In this document: positions 52,326-59,490 of the stretch, in pieces
How positions within the stretch are numbered: the first letter of the stretch is position 1
Layout of the letters: every line of letters starts with the position of its first letter
Position numbers and translations under genes: made by a program
Assembly: GCA_905215645.1 (NCBI GenBank)
Contig: CAJMQS010000006.1
Span: 1 to 64,000 of the forward strand
DNA length: 64,000 nt
Reading direction: 5' to 3'
Source of the DNA: an uncultured bacterium
Lineage (GTDB): Bacteria > Bacillota > Negativicutes > Acidaminococcales > Acidaminococcaceae
The notes under the pieces: generated by a model
Told to the model about the DNA's origin: nothing
Databases searched by the model: none
The model's input: the letters and a program-made list of their open reading frames with translations, nothing else

Positions 52326-52342
52326 TCTGAATATGGTAGTAT
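52314..52342 (+). promoter_or_regulatory. Candidate promoter for xerC-codY
   Basis: TTGCAT (52314-52319), a 17-bp spacer, TAGTAT (52337-52342), overlapping the trmFO stop codon. Just downstream lie AATTGTCGGGAATT (52344-52357) and two copies of TACAATT, an AT-rich block that could be a regulator site. Confidence 0.5.
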
Positions 52343-52387
52343 GAATTGTCGGGAATTCAATACAATTCGTACAATTTGAGGTGTACC

Positions 52388-53323
52388 ATGGAACGGAAGA
52401 GAAACATGGAACCGAAATTGAACAATGGGCAGCTGGTGGAGGCTTTTGCTTCTTATCTGGAAGTGGAAAAAGATGACTCTCCCCTGACCATTGCCAATTA
52501 TGAGGCGGATATCCGGCATTTCACGGATTTTATGGCAACCCGGTCCGAAGATGCCGCTTGGCCTGCCATTACGGTCCTGGACATCCGTTCCTATCTGGCA
52601 CTGATGCACGATGAGAAACTTTCGCGGCGGACCATCGCCCGGCGGATCTCTGCGCTCCGTTCCTTCTACCGGTATCTGCGCCGGGAGGGGATCGTCCGGA
52701 CCAATCCCTTTGCCAAGGTACGGACCCCGAAACTGGAAAAGAAGCTGCCTGTATTTTTGGAAGAATTCGAAATCAATCTGCTGCTGCGGATGCCGGATGT
52801 AGAAACCGTCCTGGGCCGCCGGGACAGAGCGATCCTGGAATTCCTCTATTCCACAGGCTGCCGGGTTTCAGAACTGGTGGGACTCACCATGACCCGCGTG
52901 GATCTGGGCAACCGGTATGCGGTACTCATGGGAAAGGGGCATAAGGAACGGCTGGTGCCACTGGGCCATCCCTGTGTCCGGGCCCTGGAAGCCTATCTCA
53001 CCGGGAGCCGGGGCGTGGTGATGCGGAAGTACCATGTGCCGCCTCATTCCTTTGTGTTCGTGAACAGCCGGGGGACTCCCCTGAGTGCACGGAGTGTACG
53101 GAGGATCCTGGACAAATATGTGGAAATGACGGCCATGCAGAAGCATGTGAGCCCCCATACCATCCGGCATACCTTTGCCACCCATCTGCTGGATCATGGG
53201 GCGGATCTGCGGGCTGTACAGGAATTATTGGGACATGTGAGCTTATCGACTACACAGATTTACACTCATGTGACGGCGGAACGTCTCACTGCCGTCTATG
53301 AGAAACATCATCCAAGGGCCTAG
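52388..53323 (+). CDS. xerC: Tyrosine recombinase XerC/CodV
   Basis: 311 residues. N-terminal SAM-like core-binding domain (about 10-105: SPLTIANYEADIRHFTDFM, RISALRSFYRYLRREG). The catalytic domain has the full set: Arg159 in TGCRVSEL, Lys in GKGHKERLVP, His257 and Arg260 in HTIRHTFATHLL, His283 in LLGHVSL and the nucleophile Tyr292 in TQIYTHV. It resolves chromosome dimers at dif; its position next to codY corresponds to CodV in Bacillus. The start at 52388 follows TTGAGGTG. Confidence 0.93.
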   Translation: MERKRNMEPKLNNGQLVEAFASYLEVEKDDSPLTIANYEADIRHFTDFMATRSEDAAWPAITVLDIRSYLALMHDEKLSRRTIARRISALRSFYRYLRREGIVRTNPFAKVRTPKLEKKLPVFLEEFEINLLLRMPDVETVLGRRDRAILEFLYSTGCRVSELVGLTMTRVDLGNRYAVLMGKGHKERLVPLGHPCVRALEAYLTGSRGVVMRKYHVPPHSFVFVNSRGTPLSARSVRRILDKYVEMTAMQKHVSPHTIRHTFATHLLDHGADLRAVQELLGHVSLSTTQIYTHVTAERLTAVYEKHHPRA

Positions 53324-53335
53324 GGAGGGACTATT

Positions 53336-54112
53336 ATGTTAGCTTTACTGGAAAAAACGCGTATGATCAACAAACTGCTGCAGAACACGGAAACGGTCAG
53401 CTACAAGAAAATGGCTGAAGTACTGAAAGACGTGATCAAGGCGAACATCTACATCGTAGCCTGCGATGGGGAACTGCTGGGATATTCCATCCTGGACGGT
53501 TTCGAATGTGAGCTGATGATCAAAAAGGTGCTGGATGTGGGCCGTTTCCCTGCTGAATATGTGAAATGGCTGGAAGGGATCCGGGAGACTTCTTCCAATT
53601 ACCGCCTGGTGAAGAACATGTGCGCTTTCAGCGAAGGCACCAAATGCCTCTTTGAAAGCAAATATACCACCGTTGTGCCCATTTTCGGGAACGGCGTCCG
53701 TCTGGGGACCCTGATCCTGGGCAAATTCAAGAAGGAATTCGTGGATTCTGACCTGCTGCTGTCTGAATATGCTGCTACGGTCATCGGGATGCAGCTGCTC
53801 CATGATAAAGCCATGCACATCGAAGAAGCCAGCCGGAAGAAAGCCATGGTCCAGATTGCTTTCTCCAACCTGAGCTACAGTGAATTGGAAGCCATTTCTG
53901 AAATCCTCAAGGCACTGCCCGGGGACGAAGGACTGCTGGTGGCCAGCAAAATCGCTGACCAGGCCGGGATCACCCGGAGTGTGATCGTCAACGCCCTGCG
54001 GAAATTCGAAAGCGCCGGGGTACTGGAAACCGAATCCCTGGGGATGAAGGGAACCTATGTACGGATCCTCAACGAATACCTGCGGGATGGACTGAAGGAA
54101 CACAAGAAATAA
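53336..54112 (+). CDS. codY: GTP- and branched-chain-amino-acid-sensing repressor CodY
   Basis: 258 residues with CodY family identity. The N-terminal GAF domain starts LLEKTRMINKLLQNTE and binds branched-chain amino acids; TTVVPIFGNGVRLGTLIL lies in its core. The C-terminal winged helix has ASKIADQAGITRSVIVNALRKFESAGVLETESLGMKGTY, which closely matches the CodY recognition helix. It represses amino-acid uptake and biosynthesis when Ile/Leu/Val and GTP are high, relevant to the Ile-type T-box transporter in this window. It follows xerC by 12 nt with no hslV or hslU between. Confidence 0.95.
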   Translation: MLALLEKTRMINKLLQNTETVSYKKMAEVLKDVIKANIYIVACDGELLGYSILDGFECELMIKKVLDVGRFPAEYVKWLEGIRETSSNYRLVKNMCAFSEGTKCLFESKYTTVVPIFGNGVRLGTLILGKFKKEFVDSDLLLSEYAATVIGMQLLHDKAMHIEEASRKKAMVQIAFSNLSYSELEAISEILKALPGDEGLLVASKIADQAGITRSVIVNALRKFESAGVLETESLGMKGTYVRILNEYLRDGLKEHKK

Positions 54113-54129
54113 GCAAGAGTTTTTCCTGG

Positions 54130-54166
54130 AAAGGGCCGAACTGCCAGATGCAGTTTGACCCTTTTT
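54130..54166 (+). terminator. Terminator after codY
   Basis: AAAGGGCCGAACTG (54130-54143) pairs with CAGTTTGACCCTTT (54151-54164), with more T bases following. Its right arm contains the -35 of the next promoter. Confidence 0.8.
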
Positions 54167-54183
54167 CTGCTTTATGGTAGTAT
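54155..54183 (+). promoter_or_regulatory. Candidate promoter for the M50/scpAB operon
   Basis: TTGACC (54155-54160), a 17-bp spacer, TAGTAT (54178-54183). The -35 lies inside the codY terminator. Confidence 0.5.
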
Positions 54184-54194
54184 GATAGGAATAT

Positions 54195-54259
54195 GGGGCT
54201 GTTGTCTGTGCAACAGCCCCGTCAGCGGTCAGCGGCCGAATGCGGCCAGCTGCGCTGGC
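54195..54259. repeat. GCTGTTG hairpin plus one-sided type C heptamer arm
   Basis: Hairpin GGGGCTGTTG / CAACAGCCCC (54195-54220), directly followed by GTCAGCG, GTCAGCG, GCCGAAT (54221-54241), then the hairpin GCCAGC-TGC-GCTGGC (54245-54259). It would lie in the 5' leader of the next gene. No facing arm is present. Confidence 0.65.
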
Positions 54260-54301
54260 TTTGACTTTAAGGAATCTACACTGAAGGAAAGGATTTTTTT
54301 C

Positions 54302-54928
54302 ATGCTCAATCTGGACGCGTCTCTGATTTACCGGATCCCGGCGCTGCTCTTTACCATCACGGTCCATGAATACGCCCATGGGGCTATGTCTTCCAGCCTG
54401 GGGGACCCTACCCCGGAAGCGGACGGCCGGCTGACCATGAACCCTCTGGCCCATTTGGATCTGATCGGATCCCTGATGCTGCTTTTGGTGGGTTTTGGCT
54501 GGGCCAAACCGGTCCGGGTGGATCCCCGGTATTATCCTGATATGCGGAAAGGGATGCTGCAGGTGGCCTTTGCCGGGCCGGGCAGCAATCTGTTCGTGAC
54601 TTTCCTGGCCATGCTGCTCCAACTGGTACTGGCCCGGTATTTCAATGCCGGGCGTGGGGTCCTGCTGTTTTTGAACTGGCTCATGCTGTATAATGTCTGG
54701 TTCGCCTTTTTCAACCTGCTCCCCATCCCTCCCATGGACGGCTACAATGTACTCCGGACCCTGCTTCCCTATGACAAGGCGGCTGCCTATGAACGGCTGG
54801 TGGGGCCCTATGTCAACTTGATCCTCATCGTCCTTTGCTTCACCGGCGTCGTGAGCGTGGTGATCACGCCTCTTTCCACCCTGTATCTCCGGCTGTGCCG
54901 GGCGATCTTGGCCCTGGTGCTGTTCTAA
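54302..54928 (+). CDS. Site-2 protease family (M50) membrane protein
   Basis: 208 residues with several membrane helices. The metalloprotease motif HEYAH is at 22-26 and the second motif NLLPIPPMDGYNVL (with the metal-ligand Asp) is near 140-153. GRLTMNPLAHLDLIGSLMLL is typical of the short bacterial S2P-like (YwhC/YwmF) branch. This branch commonly sits upstream of scpA in Firmicutes, as here. The substrate is unknown. The start ATG at 54302 follows AAGGAAAGG. An upstream in-frame extension would cover repeat sequence and is rejected. Confidence 0.9.
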   Translation: MLNLDASLIYRIPALLFTITVHEYAHGAMSSSLGDPTPEADGRLTMNPLAHLDLIGSLMLLLVGFGWAKPVRVDPRYYPDMRKGMLQVAFAGPGSNLFVTFLAMLLQLVLARYFNAGRGVLLFLNWLMLYNVWFAFFNLLPIPPMDGYNVLRTLLPYDKAAAYERLVGPYVNLILIVLCFTGVVSVVITPLSTLYLRLCRAILALVLF

Positions 54929-54952
54929 CGGAAGAGGGAAGAAGGCGGCCGC

Positions 54953-55681
54953 GTGTACCAAGTGAAACTGGCGGATTTCGAAGGGCCTCTGGACCTTCTG
55001 ATCCATCTCATCGAAAAAGACAAAATCGATATCTATGATATCCCCATCGTATCTGTGACGGAGCAGTACATCGCCTACCTCAACGCCATGCAGGAATACA
55101 GCCTGGAAGTGGCCAGCGAATTCCTGCTGATGGCGGCCATGCTGCTCCAGATCAAATCCCGGATGCTCCTGCCCAAAGATCCGGAAGAAGAGGGGGAGGA
55201 GGAAGCGGATCCCCGGCAGATGCTGGTTTCCATGCTGGTGGAATACCGGAAGACGAAAAAACAGGCCCAGGCCCTCCGGGAATGCCTCCAGCGGGCCAGC
55301 CTCCAGACGGCCCGACCGCCTCTTCCCCTGGGGAAGACCCTCCAGAAGGTGAAGCGGTACGGCTTGGCAGATTTGCTCCGGGCCCTGGCCGGGCTGCTGC
55401 CCAAGCAGGAAGTCGAAGATGCGGTGATCCCCCGGCAGGAATTCCCGGTCCAGGAACGGATGGAGGCCATCCGCACGGCCCTGGGGAAAACCAGGAAAGG
55501 GCTGGATTTCCGGCAGCTGCTGGGGGACCGGAAGAACCACAGCGAAATCATTTCCACGTTCCTGGCGGTGCTGGAACTGCTGCGGCTGAAGGAAATCGAT
55601 CTGATCCAGGAGGAACCCTTTGGCCCCATGGTCCTGGAGCCCCGGAAGGAGGAAACCCATGAAACTGACGAAAACCGCTGA
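54953..55681 (+). CDS. scpA: Segregation and condensation protein A
   Basis: 242 residues, kleisin subunit of SMC-ScpAB. The N-terminal YQVKLADFEGPLDLLIHLIEKDKIDIYDIPI is diagnostic, followed by EYSLEVASEFLLMAAMLLQIKSRMLLP. The C-terminal winged-helix part, near IISTFLAVLELLRLKEIDLIQEEPFGPM, contacts the SMC head. The middle (about 80-170) is charged linker. The start is GTG at 54953. It overlaps scpB by 23 nt. Confidence 0.95.
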   Translation: MYQVKLADFEGPLDLLIHLIEKDKIDIYDIPIVSVTEQYIAYLNAMQEYSLEVASEFLLMAAMLLQIKSRMLLPKDPEEEGEEEADPRQMLVSMLVEYRKTKKQAQALRECLQRASLQTARPPLPLGKTLQKVKRYGLADLLRALAGLLPKQEVEDAVIPRQEFPVQERMEAIRTALGKTRKGLDFRQLLGDRKNHSEIISTFLAVLELLRLKEIDLIQEEPFGPMVLEPRKEETHETDENR

Positions 55682-56207
55682 ACTGGAGGCCCTGCTCTTT
55701 GCCAGCGGAGATCCTTTGACTTTGGAACGGGCAGCGGTTGCCCTGTTCTGTACCACGGGAGAAGCGGCGGACCTCCTGGAACAGCTCCAAGAGGAGTACC
55801 GGAAAGACAACAGGGGCATCGAACTGCGGAAAGTGGCCGGAGGCTGGCAGCTGGTGACCAAGAAAGAAGCCGCCGGGCTGATCCGCCGTCTCCAGGAAAA
55901 ACAGGAAGTCAAACTGTCCAACGCGGCTATGGAAACCTTGGCCATCGTGGCCTTCCGGCAGCCCGTGACCAAAAGCGAGATGGAAGCCATCCGGGGCGTG
56001 AAAGTGGATGGGGTCCTGGGAAACCTGGTGGAACTGGGACTGATCGCTGAAGTGGGACGGAAAGAAGCCCTGGGGCGCCCCATCCTCTATGGGACCACAG
56101 AAATCTTCCTCCGGACATTCGGTCTGGATTCCCTGGAGGACCTGCCCCAGATCCCGGAAGAGGTACTGGAAGGCCAGGGAGAAGACCCGGAACCTTTATT
56201 CGACTGA
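55659..56207 (+). CDS. scpB: Segregation and condensation protein B
   Basis: 182 residues, two winged-helix domains. Landmarks: LEALLFASGDPLTLERAA at the start, ELRKVAGGWQLVTKKE, and LSNAAMETLAIVAFRQPVTKSEMEAIRGVKVDGVLGNLVELGLI, the most conserved ScpB block. It dimerises and binds ScpA in the condensin complex. The ATG at 55659 follows AAGGAGG inside the end of scpA, so the pair is translationally coupled. Confidence 0.95.
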   Translation: MKLTKTAELEALLFASGDPLTLERAAVALFCTTGEAADLLEQLQEEYRKDNRGIELRKVAGGWQLVTKKEAAGLIRRLQEKQEVKLSNAAMETLAIVAFRQPVTKSEMEAIRGVKVDGVLGNLVELGLIAEVGRKEALGRPILYGTTEIFLRTFGLDSLEDLPQIPEEVLEGQGEDPEPLFD

Positions 56208-56231
56208 CAGAAAGGAATCTTAAAGGAAGCT

Positions 56232-56963
56232 ATGGAACAAGCGAAGGAACGGCTGCAGAAAGTCATGGCAGCGGCCGGTGTGGCATCACGCCGGGAATGT
56301 GAAAAAATCATCCTGGCCGGAAGGGTCCAGGTGAACGGCGCAGCGGTCACGGAACTGGGGACCCGGGTGGGGCCCAAGGACCGGGTGACGGTGGACGGGA
56401 AGCCCCTCAAACGGAAAATCCTCCGGAAAACCTATCTGCTGTACAAGCCCCGGGGCGTGGTGACCACCATGAAAGATCCCCAGGGACGGAAAACGGTGGC
56501 AGATCTCATGGCCGGCCTCCACCAGCGGCTGTATCCTGTGGGACGGCTGGATTACCAGACGGAAGGGTTGCTGCTCATGACCAATGACGGAGAACTGGCC
56601 CAGCATCTCACCCATCCCAGCCACCATGTGGACAAAACCTATGAGGTGGAAGTCAAAGGCCGGGTCCCGGAGGAGAAACTGGATGTGCTGCGGCTGGGAG
56701 TGCCCCTGGAAGACGGGCTCACCTCTCCCGCGGTGGTCTATGTGAAGAAATGGGATCCGGAGCGGAATCTGACCCGGTTCACGGTGACCATCCATGAAGG
56801 ACGGAACCGGCAGGTCCGGCGGATGTGCGATTTCATTGGTTTCCCGGTGAAATCCCTGAAGCGGATCCAAGTAGGGGACCTGACCTTGGAAGGGATGAAA
56901 AAAGGAGAATTCCGGGAGCTGACTCCGGAAGAGATCGCTTCTCTGGAAGCGCAGGTGGACTGA
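56232..56963 (+). CDS. rluB: 23S rRNA pseudouridine synthase RluB-type
   Basis: 243 residues: S4 RNA-binding domain (about 6-50, ERLQKVMAAAGVASRRECEKIILAGRVQVNG) and a RsuA/RluB/E/F catalytic domain with Asp107 in YPVGRLDYQTEGLLLMTNDG and the C-terminal EGRNRQVRRMCDFIGFPV. The location after scpB is the standard Firmicute context of RluB, which modifies 23S rRNA near position 2605 (E. coli numbering). The next gene begins one base after its stop. Confidence 0.9.
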   Translation: MEQAKERLQKVMAAAGVASRRECEKIILAGRVQVNGAAVTELGTRVGPKDRVTVDGKPLKRKILRKTYLLYKPRGVVTTMKDPQGRKTVADLMAGLHQRLYPVGRLDYQTEGLLLMTNDGELAQHLTHPSHHVDKTYEVEVKGRVPEEKLDVLRLGVPLEDGLTSPAVVYVKKWDPERNLTRFTVTIHEGRNRQVRRMCDFIGFPVKSLKRIQVGDLTLEGMKKGEFRELTPEEIASLEAQVD

Positions 56964-56964
56964 C

Positions 56965-58227
56965 ATGAAGCGTGTGGTAATCGTAGGAGCCGGAGCGGCC
57001 GGCTTCCTGGCAGCCATCGGGGCGGCCGGGAACGGGGCCCAGGTGACGCTCCTGGAAAAAATGGCCATGCCTGGACGGAAACTGATGATCACCGGCAAAG
57101 GCCGCTGCAACATCACCAATGCCTGTGCCATGGAAGACATGATCCCCATGCTGCCGGGCAACGGAAAATTTTTATTTGGGGCTTTCCATTCTTTCACCAA
57201 TCGGGATATAATGGAACTGTTGGAACGGCACGGACTCCCGGTGAAAGTGGAACGGGGCGGCCGGGTGTTCCCCCAGAGCGACCGGGCCCTGGACGTGGTG
57301 GAGACTTTGGAAAAGATCCTCCGGGAGCTGGGGGTCCAGCTCCTTCTGGAAAAACGGGTCCGGCGGCTGGAAATGGCCCAGGGCAGGATCACGGCGGTGA
57401 TCACTGGGGACGGGGGACGCTATCCGGCAGATGCGGTGATCCTCACTACCGGGGGCGCTTCCTACCCTCGTACCGGTTCTACCGGGGACGGCTATGCCCT
57501 GGCCCAGGCAGCCGGCCACACCATCATCCCCCCCAAACCTGCCTTGGTGCCCCTGGAAAGCGATGATGAGGAGATCCGCTCTCTCCAGGGCCTGAGCCTT
57601 CGGAATGTGCGAGGGACCCTGCTCCAGGGAGACCGGGTCCTGGGACAGGAATTCGGAGAAATGCTCTTTACCCACTTCGGGGTCAGCGGTCCCATCATCC
57701 TGACCCTTTCCCGGGCGGCTTCGGCGGCTTGGCAGAAAGACCCCCAGGCGGTGTTGGACCTTTCCATCGACTTGAAGCCGGCCCTGACGCTGGAACAGCT
57801 GGATGCCCGGGTGCAGCGGGATTTTGCCAAATACAGCCGGAAGCAGCTGAAAAGCGGCCTCCACGACCTGCTGCCCCAGAGCCTGATCCCGGTGATCATC
57901 GACGCTGCCTGCCTGAAGCCGGAGCAGGAAGTGAACCAGATCACCCGGAAGGAACGCCAACGCCTGGTCCGGACCCTGAAAGCCTTTATGGTCCCTCTCA
58001 CCGGGACCCGCCCCCTGGCAGAAGCCATTGTGACGGCCGGGGGCGTCAGCACCAAAGAAATCAACCCTTCCACCTTTGCTTCCAAAATAGTGCCCAACCT
58101 GTACTTTGCGGGAGAAATCATGGATGTGGACGGATATACCGGCGGCTACAACCTCCAGGCAGCCTTTTCATCGGGCTACGTGGCAGGGACCCATGCCGCC
58201 TTGGACGGAAAAGAGGAATCTGAGTGA
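56965..58227 (+). CDS. NAD(P)/FAD-dependent oxidoreductase of the YhiN/HI0933 family
   Basis: 420 residues. Dinucleotide-binding VVIVGAGAAGFLAAIGAAGNG at the start, GMPGRKL-type loop MPGRKLMITGKGRCNITNA, DAVILTTGGASYPRTGSTGDGYALAQAAGH, LFTHFGVSGPIILTLSR, and the C-terminal FAGEIMDVDGYTGGYNLQAAFSSGYVAG. All are signatures of this widespread flavoprotein family. Its reaction is not established. It is embedded between rluB and cmk, a position seen in many Firmicutes, and overlaps cmk by 4 nt. Confidence 0.9.
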   Translation: MKRVVIVGAGAAGFLAAIGAAGNGAQVTLLEKMAMPGRKLMITGKGRCNITNACAMEDMIPMLPGNGKFLFGAFHSFTNRDIMELLERHGLPVKVERGGRVFPQSDRALDVVETLEKILRELGVQLLLEKRVRRLEMAQGRITAVITGDGGRYPADAVILTTGGASYPRTGSTGDGYALAQAAGHTIIPPKPALVPLESDDEEIRSLQGLSLRNVRGTLLQGDRVLGQEFGEMLFTHFGVSGPIILTLSRAASAAWQKDPQAVLDLSIDLKPALTLEQLDARVQRDFAKYSRKQLKSGLHDLLPQSLIPVIIDAACLKPEQEVNQITRKERQRLVRTLKAFMVPLTGTRPLAEAIVTAGGVSTKEINPSTFASKIVPNLYFAGEIMDVDGYTGGYNLQAAFSSGYVAGTHAALDGKEESE

Positions 58228-58889
58228 AAAAGATCATCATTGCCATCGATGGCCCTGCCGGTGCCGGGAAAAGCACCATTGCCAAGAAAGTGGCCGCCCT
58301 CCTGGGCTATGCCTATATCGATACGGGAGCCATGTACCGGGCGGTGACCCTGCGCTTTTTGGAAAGCGGGGAAGCTTTCAGCGAAAAAACGGTGACGGAT
58401 ATCGCAGATAGGATCCAGATCACCTTCCAGTACCGGGAGGGGATCAACCGGGTGTTTGCAGATGGGGAAGAAGTCACAGAAGCCATCCGCAGCCTGGAAG
58501 TCTCCCAGAATGTGTCCCGGGTATCGGCCGTGGGCGGCGTGCGGACAGCCATGGTGGCAGCCCAGCGGAAGATCGGTGCCCAGGGCGGTGTGGTCATGGA
58601 CGGCCGGGACATCGGTACGGTGGTGTTCCCCCAGGCGGAACTGAAGGTGTTCCTGACCGCTTCCGTGGAGGAACGGGCTCGGCGGCGGTATCTGGAGCTG
58701 AAGGAAAAAGGGACGGAAGTGTCCCTGGAGGAATTGGAAAAACGGATCGCCCAGAGGGATGCCCTGGACGAAAATCGGGAAATCTCTCCCCTCCGGTGTG
58801 CAGAAGACGCCCGGTATCTGGATTCCACGGCCCTTTCCATCGATCAGGTGACGGAACGGATCGCGGCTATGGCCAAAGAGGTGCTGTAA
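58224..58889 (+). CDS. cmk: Cytidylate kinase
   Basis: 221 residues. P-loop GPAGAGKST at 10-18, then AYIDTGAMYRAVTL, the NMP-binding insert, VVMDGRDIGTVVFPQAELKVFLTAS and the lid region RARRRYLEL. It phosphorylates CMP/dCMP. The start is GTG at 58224, overlapping the preceding stop (GTGA). The order cmk-plsC-ispH/rpsA is conserved in Clostridia and Negativicutes. Confidence 0.95.
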   Translation: MKKIIIAIDGPAGAGKSTIAKKVAALLGYAYIDTGAMYRAVTLRFLESGEAFSEKTVTDIADRIQITFQYREGINRVFADGEEVTEAIRSLEVSQNVSRVSAVGGVRTAMVAAQRKIGAQGGVVMDGRDIGTVVFPQAELKVFLTASVEERARRRYLELKEKGTEVSLEELEKRIAQRDALDENREISPLRCAEDARYLDSTALSIDQVTERIAAMAKEVL

Positions 58890-58890
58890 G

Positions 58891-59487
58891 ATGTGGTACC
58901 GTTTTGTCCAGCTGCTGTTTTCCATCCTTTTCCGGATCATCTACCGGCTCCGGGTCATCGGGCGGGAGAATATCCCGAAACAGGGACCCGTGGTGATCGC
59001 CTGCAACCATGTGAGCCTGTTGGACCCGCCCATGGTAGGGACGGCTTCTTCCCGGCCCGTCCATTTCATGGCCAAAAGCGAACTGTTCGTTCCCATCCTG
59101 GGGACGCTGTATAAAAGCCTGGGGGCTTTTCCCGTCCACCGGGGAGCCGCCGATGCCCATGCCATCCGGACGGCACTCACCATCCTGAAGCAACAGGAAG
59201 TGCTGGGGATCTTCCCTGAAGGCCACCGGAGCCGGGACGGGAAACTGGGGAAAGCCCAGCCCGGTGCCCTGGCCATTGCCCTCAAAGGCAAAGCGGAAGT
59301 AGTGCCCACCTGCATCCTGGGCAGCGACCTGAAGCACCGGAAAAGCTTCTGGCCCCAGATCACCGTGGTGTTCGGGAAACCCATGAAGCTGGAGAATGAA
59401 CAGGGAAATAAACTGAAAGTGGAGGAGCTGAGCGAAGAGCTGATGAAAGAAATCCAGGCTCTCATGGACGCTCACAGGGAAAAATAG
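58891..59487 (+). CDS. plsC: 1-acyl-sn-glycerol-3-phosphate acyltransferase
   Basis: 198 residues. The acyltransferase motif I, NHVSLLD, has His40 and Asp45; motif III is FPEGHRSRDGKL and the P-block is VVPTCILGSD. The hydrophobic N-terminus (YRFVQLLFSILFRIIYRL) anchors it in the inner membrane. It makes phosphatidic acid. It begins one base after cmk and ends 3 nt before ispH/rpsA. Confidence 0.93.
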   Translation: MWYRFVQLLFSILFRIIYRLRVIGRENIPKQGPVVIACNHVSLLDPPMVGTASSRPVHFMAKSELFVPILGTLYKSLGAFPVHRGAADAHAIRTALTILKQQEVLGIFPEGHRSRDGKLGKAQPGALAIALKGKAEVVPTCILGSDLKHRKSFWPQITVVFGKPMKLENEQGNKLKVEELSEELMKEIQALMDAHREK

Positions 59488-59490
59488 CAG

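Noticed and set aside
52344..52357. CodY box ahead of xerC-codY
   Set aside because: AATTGTCGGGAATT differs from AATTTTCWGAAAATT at several positions (about five), too many to call a site in AT-rich DNA without other evidence.
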